From assembly GCA_934130085.1 (NCBI GenBank), contig CAKOXK010000001.1:263613-327612 (forward strand): DNA of 64,000 nt. Direction: 5' to 3'. Positions 1 to 6,688 of the stretch are shown here, piece after piece (the first letter of the stretch is position 1; each line of letters starts with the position of its first letter). Under the pieces are notes generated by a model. It searched no databases, was not told the DNA's origin, and saw only the letters and a list, made by a program, of their open reading frames with translations. The translations under genes and the position numbers were made by a program. This stretch comes from an uncultured Clostridia bacterium. Lineage in GTDB: Bacteria; Bacillota; Clostridia; TANB77; CAG-508.

Positions 1-2
1 AG

Positions 3-1979
3 AAAAATGTAACTAAAACATCAAAAGATATTGTAAAAAATCCAAATGATAATGATAACTACTATGTAATAAATGTAAGTAAGTTAAAGAGAAATTTAAA
101 ATCAAAATATGGAATTGGCTTAGTTGATTTAAATTATGGTGACAATAATTATAGTATAGATACAACTCTAAAAGAGCTTAATACAACAGATGTATATATA
201 ATAAACGAAAAGAGCAGAACAATTTATTATACAGCAGGTGTAAATTACACAAGCGGTGCAAGTGGAAAACAATATGTATATTACAGATTACCTGAAGAAT
301 TTACAAAGATATCTCAGAAAAACATAAATAAAGATGATGATGGAGCAACAGATATAGGTGATAAAACTCCAGAAAGCACAACTTACAAAAAGGTTGGAGA
401 TGTATTCATGCAAACCCCAGATTTATCAAATATGGAACCTACATCTACATACTATGTAACGTATGATGAGAATGGAAATCAAAGTATAGCAGGCAGAATT
501 GATAGGGTAGATACTCCAGCAAATTGGTATGATTATAGTAGCAGTCAGAAAAAGTATGCAAATATAGTAACGGTAACAGGAAATCAAGTTGCGTATTGGG
601 TATGGATACCAAGGTATTCATACATAACTAAATCGAATCAAACTGTAGATGCAAGATTTATAAGTACAACCAATGAATATAAAAAGGAAGATGGAACAAC
701 AGAAAGCTTGGCTTCGAATTATCAAGTACCAGAAGCATTCACATTTGCAAATCAGGAATTAGCAGGCTACTGGATGAGTAAATATGAAGTATCAGAGAAC
801 TCAAGTCCACAAATAGCTATAAATGCATCAGTAAATGTAATAACTATCAGCTGTGATAAAATAGAATCTGGAGATTATCAAGTATACATAGATGGAGTAT
901 TAAAGTATACAGGAAGTTTACCTACTCAATTAACTGATTTGAAAGAAAATAAGAGATATGATGTATGCATTGTTAAAGATGGTAAAATCTTAGCAAGAAC
1001 AGATGTAAGTACAAAATCAGTTGTAGTTGATACAAGTAACTTGGATCCAGAATCAACGTATTATGTAACATTTGATGATAACGGTGAAAATATGCAAATT
1101 GGAAACAGAATTGATAAAGGTCCTGCTCCAGACGGATGGTATGATTATTCAAAGAAAAAATACGCTAATATAGTTACAATAAATAATAATGAAGCATCAT
1201 ATTGGGTATGGATACCAAGATATAAATATAAGGTTGAGCCAGATATAAAGGAGCTAAGTGTTCAGCTAATCACAACGAGCGAGAAAAATCATGAAGGTAG
1301 TTTATATAAGGTTCCAGAAGCGTTTACATTTAATGGACAAGAATTGCCAGGATATTGGATTAGTAAGTATGAGATTTCAGAATCGTCAGATGATCAGGAG
1401 CAAGTTGTTATTAATACGGATGTTCAAAAGATTACAGTATCTACAAATAATGTTACTGCAAATCAGAAGTATAAAGTTTTGGTTGACGGGGAATTAAAAT
1501 ACACAGGTACATTACCCCATGATGTTGAAGGTGTAAATCCTGGACAGGAATATGATATTTGTGTTATCAAAGACAATATTCCAATTGGAAGAAAGAAAGT
1601 ATCAACAAAGTCGATTAAGATTGACTTATCAAATCTAGATCCAGCCAACACCTATTATGTTTATTGGGATGATGATGGAACTGAACATAATGATACACCA
1701 ATATCGAAGCCTGCACCAGCAAATTGGTATGACTATTCAAAGAAAAAATGGGCAAACATCGTTACTAAAGCAAATGGCAAGATTGCATATTGGGTATGGG
1801 TACCAAGATATGAATATAAAATAAATCAAAGTACGAAAAACATAGAAATTAACTTTATTTCTACAGATAAGGTTAACAACGAAAACAGCTTATATAAAGT
1901 ACCGGAGGCATTTACTTTTGCAGGTGTTGAGTTACCAGGTTACTGGATGAGCAAATATGAGATATCTGAGCCTGGTTAG
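3..1979 (+). CDS. FGE-like modular surface protein, 5'-truncated by the window edge
   Basis: The frame is open from base 3, so the true start lies outside the window; the ATG at 408 is internal. After about 135 residues without a recognised domain come three tandem modules of about 200 residues, with TYYV motifs near 447, 1057 and 1651. Each has a WYDYS..K.(Y/W)ANIVT segment, a YWVWIPRY segment and an LPGYWxSKYEIS segment, and the first two end in a beta-rich linker (YxVxxDGxLKYTG). These motifs match the N-terminal half of formylglycine-generating-enzyme-like (FGE/SUMF1, C-type-lectin fold) proteins such as the one at 45336. The protein stops right after SKYEISEPG, exactly where the C-terminal FGE half should begin; that half is encoded by the next gene. 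It is probably an extracellular surface protein. No catalytic function can be claimed. Confidence 0.75.
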   Translation, partial: KNVTKTSKDIVKNPNDNDNYYVINVSKLKRNLKSKYGIGLVDLNYGDNNYSIDTTLKELNTTDVYIINEKSRTIYYTAGVNYTSGASGKQYVYYRLPEEFTKISQKNINKDDDGATDIGDKTPESTTYKKVGDVFMQTPDLSNMEPTSTYYVTYDENGNQSIAGRIDRVDTPANWYDYSSSQKKYANIVTVTGNQVAYWVWIPRYSYITKSNQTVDARFISTTNEYKKEDGTTESLASNYQVPEAFTFANQELAGYWMSKYEVSENSSPQIAINASVNVITISCDKIESGDYQVYIDGVLKYTGSLPTQLTDLKENKRYDVCIVKDGKILARTDVSTKSVVVDTSNLDPESTYYVTFDDNGENMQIGNRIDKGPAPDGWYDYSKKKYANIVTINNNEASYWVWIPRYKYKVEPDIKELSVQLITTSEKNHEGSLYKVPEAFTFNGQELPGYWISKYEISESSDDQEQVVINTDVQKITVSTNNVTANQKYKVLVDGELKYTGTLPHDVEGVNPGQEYDICVIKDNIPIGRKKVSTKSIKIDLSNLDPANTYYVYWDDDGTEHNDTPISKPAPANWYDYSKKKWANIVTKANGKIAYWVWVPRYEYKINQSTKNIEINFISTDKVNNENSLYKVPEAFTFAGVELPGYWMSKYEISEPG

Positions 1980-2044
1980 TATGTAAGGAACTGCTAACAA
2001 GTTAAGAGATAATAAATGCAAAGAAAGTAATAATAAGAGTTAAA

Positions 2045-2076
2045 GAAGAAAGGACAATTTAGTTCTTTCTTTTTCT
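2045..2076 (+). terminator. Rho-independent terminator after the FGE-like repeat gene
   Basis: A 9-bp stem (2047-2055 with 2062-2070, one G-T pair) closes a 6-nt loop and is followed by a T-rich tract. It sits 65 nt after the stop of the upstream gene. Confidence 0.65.
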
Positions 2077-2118
2077 ACACAATGGTAAAAATGATAAATA
2101 TTTCATTAACAGAAAAGA

Positions 2119-2150
2119 CTTAATATTATATTGTTTTTCAATGTCTTGCA
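2119..2150. repeat. Half copy of the AATATTATATTGTT dispersed repeat
   Basis: The sequence from 2119 matches the left end and CTTGC inner motif of the intact dispersed palindromic elements at 10146 and 44056. No matching right end follows, so this looks like a decayed or truncated copy. Confidence 0.5.
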
Positions 2151-2169
2151 AAATGTAAAGAAAAAATAA

Positions 2170-2197
2170 AAACACTAAACTATAATGTTTAGTGTTT
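2170..2197. repeat. Perfect 11-bp inverted repeat (hairpin)
   Basis: The arms 2170-2180 and 2187-2197 are exact complements around a 6-nt loop. The minus-strand continuation is T-rich, so it could end transcription running leftwards, for example from the invertible promoter segment in its other orientation. Confidence 0.55.
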
Positions 2198-2243
2198 AAA
2201 ATAAAAAAACAGAAAATACAGTTTATTGTTAAAAAAGATAAAA

Positions 2244-2462
2244 GTTATCCTAAAGTAAGTAACTTAATGATAAAAATAGATTAATCAAATTTCTCTAAAG
2301 TGAAGTATTACGTAAGACTAAGCAAATTTAATAATTCTTATTTATTACTATTACATGTATATTACACCAATGCAAAAAATGCTGAAGTTTTGCCTATTTT
2401 ATAGTACTATTTATAATAGTTAGTTATCATTAGGCTACTTACTTTAGGATAGCTTAATGATA
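2244..2462. repeat. Inverted recombination-site-like repeats flanking a promoter
   Basis: Arms 2244-2272 and 2425-2453 are inverted copies of 29 nt with 26 matches, including a perfect 15-nt block (2247-2261 with 2436-2450). The right site has its own dyad: 13-nt arms 2425-2437 and 2450-2462 (one mismatch) around an asymmetric 12-nt core, CTTACTTTAGGA. The left site carries the same core in the opposite orientation. Short inverted arms around an asymmetric core are typical of tyrosine-recombinase sites, and opposite cores would invert the enclosed 152 bp, which holds a promoter. No recombinase gene is in the window. The inversion itself is inferred. Confidence 0.6.
2390..2417 (+). promoter_or_regulatory. 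Sigma-A promoter inside the invertible segment
   Basis: TTGCCT at 2390-2395 and a perfect TATAAT at 2412-2417 are separated by 16 nt. The start of transcription would fall around 2424, at the edge of the right inverted arm. In the orientation given here it points to the gene at 2489. Confidence 0.6.
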
Positions 2463-2488
2463 AAAAAGTAAAAGGAAAGGAAGAACAA

Positions 2489-3145
2489 ATGAAAATAAAA
2501 AAGTCAGCAATAGTTTTTACCGTTGGAATTTTAACTGCTTTCATGTTAACAGGAAAAGTAAGTGCGACGGTTCAATCAAGACCAGGGGTAACTAGTTTAA
2601 GGAATACAATAGCAAATGATTTCTTTGTAAAGATAAGACAGATGGAAGTTGAAGGAGGAACACTAGGCAAAAAAGCTCAATTAGATAGCATCACTTATTT
2701 AGATTCAAGTAATAATGGAGTTGATGTACACATGGCTAAGAACACTGAGTGGGGTGCAGCAGCGATGCTGGCAGCATCACCTTATGGAAGTGCTCCATCA
2801 GGTAATTCAGATGCTTCAACAACAGGGAATGCAACAGGAATTTATCAAATGGCAGATGGTTCATTTGAATATGTAGCAGGTATATATAATACAACCAATA
2901 CTTATATGTCTAAATTAAAAAATGCAGATAGCAGATATGTTGATATATATACAGGAGAGGTGGCAAAAAGAGGAGATGCAACACTAGAAACCAAAAACTG
3001 GAAAAACTCGTCCAACGCTAATTTCGTGACTTCTGGCAGCCCTGTATTGGAACGTGGCAGCAGTGCGCTCTTTGGCTATGATAACAGCAATGGTAGTAGT
3101 AGCAGTTCGTCTCGTGCGGTGTTGTGTGTTGGCTCGGGACTTTAG
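2489..3145 (+). CDS. Secreted C-type-lectin/FGE-fold protein, likely DGR target
   Basis: A 218-residue protein with a Sec signal peptide (about residues 1-26, ending near VSA). It then carries the C-terminal half of the FGE-like fold: MAKNTEWGAAAML, TGNATGIYQMADGSFEYV, AKRGDATLE and a Ser/Asn-rich tail ending RAVLCVGSGL. These match the order of motifs in the second half of the protein at 45336. The last 46 codons include the variable repeat (3008-3136), which has an A-rich imperfect copy 255 nt downstream. Codons in this tail (TCG, GCG, CGT) are more GC-rich than the rest of the gene. AAGGAAGG provides the ribosome binding site. The likely role is a variable secreted ligand-binding protein, possibly partnering the upstream gene product, which has the complementary half. 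The binding target is unknown. Confidence 0.8.
   Translation: MKIKKSAIVFTVGILTAFMLTGKVSATVQSRPGVTSLRNTIANDFFVKIRQMEVEGGTLGKKAQLDSITYLDSSNNGVDVHMAKNTEWGAAAMLAASPYGSAPSGNSDASTTGNATGIYQMADGSFEYVAGIYNTTNTYMSKLKNADSRYVDIYTGEVAKRGDATLETKNWKNSSNANFVTSGSPVLERGSSALFGYDNSNGSSSSSSRAVLCVGSGL
3008..3136 (+). repeat. Variable repeat (VR) of a candidate diversity-generating retroelement
   Basis: This 129-nt segment at the 3' end of the lectin-fold gene aligns to 3263-3397 with one 6-nt gap and 19 mismatches. Its ends are conserved: 20 nt from 3008 are identical, and 3116-3136 matches except one A-to-G, the place expected for an IMH-like (initiation of mutagenic homing) sequence. Fourteen mismatches fall where the downstream copy has A. 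Confidence 0.75.
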
Positions 3146-3262
3146 AACTGTCCTTTGAATTTTAAATAAATAACGAAAAAATATAAAATGCAAAAGAAGA
3201 ATGTCAAGCAAAATGAAATAAAAAGAGAAAAAATATAAATTTAAAACATAGGTACTATACTG

Positions 3263-3397
3263 TCGTCCAACGCTAATTTCGTTAATTCTAGCAACCCTAT
3301 ATTCAAACGTAGCAACAATGCGCTTTTTGGCTATAATAACAACAATGGTAATAGTAACAGTAACAATTCATCGTGTGCGGTGTTGTATGTTGGCTCG
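3263..3397 (+). repeat. Template repeat (TR) of a candidate diversity-generating retroelement
   Basis: A non-coding copy of the target gene's 3' end. Read in the gene's frame it is rich in AAC and AAT codons (for example NNNNGNSNSNNS), the typical content of DGR templates because mutating those adenines avoids stop codons. Substitutions relative to the VR are at 3285, 3290, 3294, 3299, 3305, 3311, 3315, 3318, 3335, 3342, 3351, 3357, 3370 and 3387 (all A here) and at five non-A sites (3283, 3304, 3325, 3373, 3374). Similarity starts sharply at 3263 and ends at 3397. No reverse transcriptase or Avd gene is nearby. Confidence 0.72.
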
Positions 3398-3430
3398 ATA
3401 TTTTTATATAAATTTAATCATGGAGGAAAA

Positions 3431-3518
3431 ATGCAAAAATTAAAGCAAAGACTAGAATATAAATAGCATAAAGAATTACGGTATAACCTTAATAGCACTT
3501 GTAGTTACAAAAATTTAA
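3431..3518 (+). pseudogene. Remnant of a prepilin-like gene start
   Basis: A GGAGG site precedes an ATG at 3431 giving MQKLKQRLEYK and a stop at 3464. A few bases on, in another frame, 3471-3518 encodes KNYGITLIALVVTKI, which matches the prepilin-type N-terminus of the protein at 62018 (ERGITLVALVVTIII). The two pieces read as a start and membrane segment separated by a frameshift, with the rest of the gene missing. Confidence 0.55.
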
Positions 3519-3532
3519 TATAAATAAACTTT

Positions 3533-3562
3533 AAAAAAGCCCTTGCCAAGCAGGGCTTTTTA
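3533..3562 (+). terminator. Rho-independent terminator before rpsF
   Basis: Arms 3534-3543 and 3552-3561 are complementary, with an AGCCCT/AGGGCT core and a T run. It separates the surface locus from the ribosomal protein operon. Confidence 0.75.
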
Positions 3563-3571
3563 TGGTATACT
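3544..3571 (+). promoter_or_regulatory. rpsF operon promoter nested in the terminator loop
   Basis: TTGCCA at 3544-3549 lies in the loop of the terminator hairpin, and TATACT at 3566-3571 follows after 16 nt. A 7-bp hairpin (3585-3591 with 3597-3603) lies in the leader before the GAGGAGG site. I could not recognise the known S6:S18-binding leader motif in it. Confidence 0.55.
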
Positions 3572-3626
3572 GTAAAAAGTCCTTGCTTATCAAAAAGATA
3601 AGCTATATCTATGAGGAGGTGAAAAT

Positions 3627-3911
3627 ATGAATAAATATGAAAGCGTAATCATTGTTAATCCTACAGTTGATGATGAAAAGCTAAAAGAACTTGAAAAAAC
3701 ATTTGAAGACCTTATTAATCAACATGGCAAAGTTTCAAAAGTTGATGAACTCGGTAAAAGAAAACTTGCTTATGAGGTTAAAAAGCAAAAAGAAGGTATC
3801 TATGTTGTTTTTTATTTTGAGGCAGAACCATCATTAATTAGTGAATTAGAGAGAATTTACAGAATAACTGATGAAGTTATCAAGTTTATTGATATTAGAG
3901 TTGAAGAATAA
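3627..3911 (+). CDS. rpsF: 30S ribosomal protein S6
   Basis: A 94-residue protein of normal length for bacterial S6. It binds the central domain of 16S rRNA as a pair with S18. The start MNKYESVIIVNPTVDDEKL, the VDELGKRKLAYEV strand and the C-terminal RITDEVIKFIDIRVEE are family hallmarks. A strong GAGGAGGTG site lies 8 nt before the ATG. It heads the conserved rpsF-ssb-rpsR order, so the three genes are probably cotranscribed from the promoter at 3544-3571. Confidence 0.97.
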   Translation: MNKYESVIIVNPTVDDEKLKELEKTFEDLINQHGKVSKVDELGKRKLAYEVKKQKEGIYVVFYFEAEPSLISELERIYRITDEVIKFIDIRVEE

Positions 3912-3962
3912 TTAATATCAATAACAGGGACCTTAAATTGAAACGAAAGGAAAGGTACAAAA

Positions 3963-4394
3963 ATGAACAAAGTAATTCTAATGGGTAGATTAACAAGAGA
4001 TCCAGAAATTAGATATACTCAAGCTAATAATACTTTAGTAGCATCATTTTCACTTGCTGTAAACAGACGTTTTGCAAGAGAAGGTGAGAATCCAACAGCT
4101 GATTTTTTCAATATAACAGCTTGGAACAAAACTGGAGAATTTGTTAGCAAATATTTTAAAAAAGGTCAACAAGTTGCTGTAGTTGGAAGACTACAAAATA
4201 GAACTTGGGATGATCCACAAGGTCAAAAACATTATGCAACAGATGTAGTTGCCGAAGAAGTTTATTTTGCAGAAGGCAGAAAAAATGCTGATGGAGCTAA
4301 TTTCAATGCAACATTTGGTGCTGATGCTACACAACAACCATCTAATGGAAATTCTGATTTTGAAGTTTCATCAGGTGATGACCTACCATTCTAG
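3963..4394 (+). CDS. ssb: Single-stranded DNA-binding protein
   Basis: A 143-residue SSB. The OB fold occupies about residues 1-105 (MNKVILMGRLTRDPEIRYT, FFNITAWNKTGEF, GRLQNRTWDDPQGQKHY). A short disordered tail ends in DDLPF, the acidic tip that docks replication and repair partners. It lies between rpsF and rpsR, the standard Firmicutes arrangement, with an AAAGGAAAGG site before the ATG. The tail is short compared with many SSBs, but the tip is intact. Confidence 0.97.
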   Translation: MNKVILMGRLTRDPEIRYTQANNTLVASFSLAVNRRFAREGENPTADFFNITAWNKTGEFVSKYFKKGQQVAVVGRLQNRTWDDPQGQKHYATDVVAEEVYFAEGRKNADGANFNATFGADATQQPSNGNSDFEVSSGDDLPF

Positions 4395-4436
4395 TAAGTA
4401 GTACTAGAAAATTTATAAGGATTGGGGGAAACAATC

Positions 4437-4715
4437 ATGGCAGACAAAAAAGGAAATAGAAGAAATAACAGAAATAAAGATTATGATGACGATTACAAAG
4501 TAAAAAGAATCAGAAAAAAGGTATGTCCTTTATGTGCAGATAGAAATTTTGTATTAGATTACAAAAATCCAGAGCAACTTAAAAAGTTCGTAAACGAAAA
4601 AGGAAAAATTCTTCCTAGAAGAACTACAGGTGCTTGTGCAGAACATCAAAGAGACATAACAACAGCTGTTAACAGATGCAGACATATTGCTATGTTACCA
4701 TATTCACAAGATTAA
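4437..4715 (+). CDS. rpsR: 30S ribosomal protein S18
   Basis: A 92-residue S18, partner of S6 on the 30S platform. A basic N-terminus precedes KRIRKKVCPLCADRNFVLDYKN and the conserved LPRRTTGACAEHQRDITTAVNRCRHIA block (read in two parts across residues 60-85). I chose ATG 4437, which has GGGGGA about 8 nt upstream, over the in-frame TTG at 4422 that would overlap this site. The cysteines CPLC could hold a metal, as in some S18 forms. It is the last gene of the rpsF operon. Confidence 0.95.
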   Translation: MADKKGNRRNNRNKDYDDDYKVKRIRKKVCPLCADRNFVLDYKNPEQLKKFVNEKGKILPRRTTGACAEHQRDITTAVNRCRHIAMLPYSQD

Positions 4716-4730
4716 TAAAAACATTTATAA

Positions 4731-4766
4731 AAGACTAGAACATAGTTATACTTTTGTTCTAGTCTT
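4731..4766 (+). terminator. Hairpin terminator after rpsR
   Basis: A perfect 12-bp stem (4731-4742 with 4755-4766) closes a 12-nt loop, followed by a moderately T-rich stretch. It ends the rpsF-ssb-rpsR operon. Confidence 0.6.
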
Positions 4767-4943
4767 ATGTTATTTAATACAGATGAATTTTTATGAAAAA
4801 TAAAATAGATGAAAAAACGTAAAATAAATAGTCAAAAATCATAGTTATAAAAATTAAAGGAAATGCAAAAATAAAAGAAAAGAAGCAAATATAAAATATT
4901 ATGTTAAAAAATAATTTTATAAGAAAGTTAATAGAGTGGCAAT

Positions 4944-5960
4944 ATGAAATTAAAAAAATATATTTCGATTATAATAGTAATTGTATTAATCACTTGTTTT
5001 GTAATTGGTAAAAATATTTATAATCAGAAAAAAGAAAAAAGTAATGATAAATTTGAAATTTTAACATCTTTTTATCCAATTTATATTATGACTTTAAACG
5101 TAGCAAATGGAGCAGAGGATGTTAAAGTCTCAAATATGGCAGAAAAATATACAGGCTGTATTCATGATTATACTCTTACAACAACTGACATGAAGAAGTT
5201 TGAAAGCTGTGATATTTTTATTCAAAATGGAGCTGGGCTTGAAACTTTTTCTGATAAAATTTTAGAGTCATATCCGAAAATCAAAGTAGTAAATGCAGCG
5301 GATGGAGTTAATAATTTCTTAACTCATAATGAAGATAATAGTTTAGAACATAATAATATTAAACTCAATAATGTAGAACAAAATAATATGAAAAAAACTG
5401 ACGTAGAAAGAAATAATGATGAAGATCATAAAATAGAAAATCATTCAGAAGATGATGAAGAGGTTAACTCACATATTTGGCTAAGTATTTCAAACTATAT
5501 AAATGAGGTTATAAAAATCACAGATTCATTGATGGAGATGAATTCTAAAAATGCTAAAATATATCAAAAAAATTGCGAGAACTATGTAAATAAGCTTTAT
5601 AAACTTAAAAAGAAATTCGATAATCTAAATTTGAAAAATAAAAAAATTATAAATTTGAATGAGTCATTAGAATATATGTTCAAAGAGAATGATATAGATT
5701 CAGTTTTAATTGAAACAGACCATGAGCAGTCTACAATATCAGCAAATAAGATAAGAAATATAATTGAGCTAATGCAGAATGATAAAATAAATGAAATTTA
5801 TATTGATAAAAATGATTCAAGAAAATTAGCAGATGTTTTGCAGAATGAAACAAATGCTAAGATTTATGTATTAGATTCAGCAATGAGTGGTGATGGTTCA
5901 CTTGACTCATACATCAACATAATGAACCAAAATTATGAGATTTTAAAAGAACAGGAGTAA
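4944..5960 (+). CDS. Metal ABC transporter substrate-binding protein (ZnuA/AdcA type)
   Basis: A 338-residue cluster A-1 metal-binding protein, first gene of an operon with its ATPase and permease. A hydrophobic N-terminal segment (about residues 5-24) serves as anchor or signal; there is a Cys (LITC) but the position before it is not the usual small residue, so lipidation is uncertain. Metal ligands seen are H74 in IHDYTLTT and H177 in NSHIWLS. The third histidine usual in ZnuA seems replaced at NLNESLEYM (about 238-245), while E257 and D311 fit later ligand positions. Residues 127-175 form a charged Asn/Asp/His-rich loop like the ZnuA loop. Zinc is likely, manganese possible. Confidence 0.85.
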   Translation: MKLKKYISIIIVIVLITCFVIGKNIYNQKKEKSNDKFEILTSFYPIYIMTLNVANGAEDVKVSNMAEKYTGCIHDYTLTTTDMKKFESCDIFIQNGAGLETFSDKILESYPKIKVVNAADGVNNFLTHNEDNSLEHNNIKLNNVEQNNMKKTDVERNNDEDHKIENHSEDDEEVNSHIWLSISNYINEVIKITDSLMEMNSKNAKIYQKNCENYVNKLYKLKKKFDNLNLKNKKIINLNESLEYMFKENDIDSVLIETDHEQSTISANKIRNIIELMQNDKINEIYIDKNDSRKLADVLQNETNAKIYVLDSAMSGDGSLDSYINIMNQNYEILKEQE

Positions 5961-5965
5961 CATAT

Positions 5966-6688
5966 ATGGAATGTGGATTACACTTAACAAAGATAGAAAA
6001 TATTTCTGTTAAAATTGAGAACCAAGATATTTTAAAAAATGTATCATTTGATATACACTGTAATGAATTAACTATGATTGTAGGCAGAAATGGTGCGGGA
6101 AAATCAACTCTTCTAAAGGCAATTTTGGGGGAGATTGTTCATAGTGGACAAATTGAATTTTATGATATGAAAGAAGCAAAAAAAGAAGATATCAAAATTG
6201 GTTATGTACCACAGAGTCTTAATCTTGAAAGAGATATGCCAACAACGGTGTTTGATATGTTTTCTTCATATATTTCAAATAAGCCAGTTTGGATAAAAAA
6301 AGACAAAGAAATATACAATAAGGTTTTGCAATCATTAAAGCAATTTGGAGCAGAAAGTTTAATAGACAAGAGAGTTGGAAATCTATCGGGTGGAGAGTTA
6401 CAAAGAGTTTTATTATCAATTGCCATAACACCACTTCCAAATCTTTTAATATTAGATGAACCAGTTTCAGGAATTGATTTAAATGGTACAAAAGAATTTT
6501 ATCAAATACTTACAAGATTAAAGAATGAATATGATATGTCAATTGTATTAGTATCACATGATATGGGACTTGTTAAAAAATTTGCTGACAGAGTTATATT
6601 GATTGATAAGGAAGTAAAATGTAATGGAACACCAGAAGAAGTGTTCAAGAATCAAGAATTTATAAGTAGATTTGGAGAAATTTTGTAA
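5966..6688 (+). CDS. Metal ABC transporter ATP-binding protein
   Basis: A 240-residue ABC ATPase that drives uptake by the adjacent substrate-binding protein and permease. Walker A GRNGAGKST is at residues 40-48, the signature LSGGE at 140-144, Walker B LLILDEP at 160-166 and the switch histidine in VSHDMG near 197. It starts 5 nt after the previous stop and its stop overlaps the permease ATG by one base (TAATG), so the genes are translationally coupled. It belongs to the zinc/manganese ZnuC/MntB family by context and sequence. Confidence 0.93.
   Translation: MECGLHLTKIENISVKIENQDILKNVSFDIHCNELTMIVGRNGAGKSTLLKAILGEIVHSGQIEFYDMKEAKKEDIKIGYVPQSLNLERDMPTTVFDMFSSYISNKPVWIKKDKEIYNKVLQSLKQFGAESLIDKRVGNLSGGELQRVLLSIAITPLPNLLILDEPVSGIDLNGTKEFYQILTRLKNEYDMSIVLVSHDMGLVKKFADRVILIDKEVKCNGTPEEVFKNQEFISRFGEIL

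Noticed and set aside
3121..3160. Hairpin just after the variable repeat, as found in phage DGRs
   Set aside because: Only a 4-5 bp GGAC/GTCC stem with a long loop is possible, too weak to claim.
2984..3211. Minus-strand frame across the variable repeat
   Set aside because: A shadow of the coding strand with an odd composition, no ribosome site and no family features.
3263..3425. Template repeat as a simple decayed gene duplicate
   Set aside because: AT-ward decay should give C-to-T as well as G-to-A changes. Almost all changes involve A in one strand, and both ends are conserved. It stays the main alternative, but fits less well.
3572..3626. Known S6:S18-binding leader in rpsF
   Set aside because: The only hairpin is a simple 7-bp stem with an A-rich loop; the typical conserved motif could not be found.
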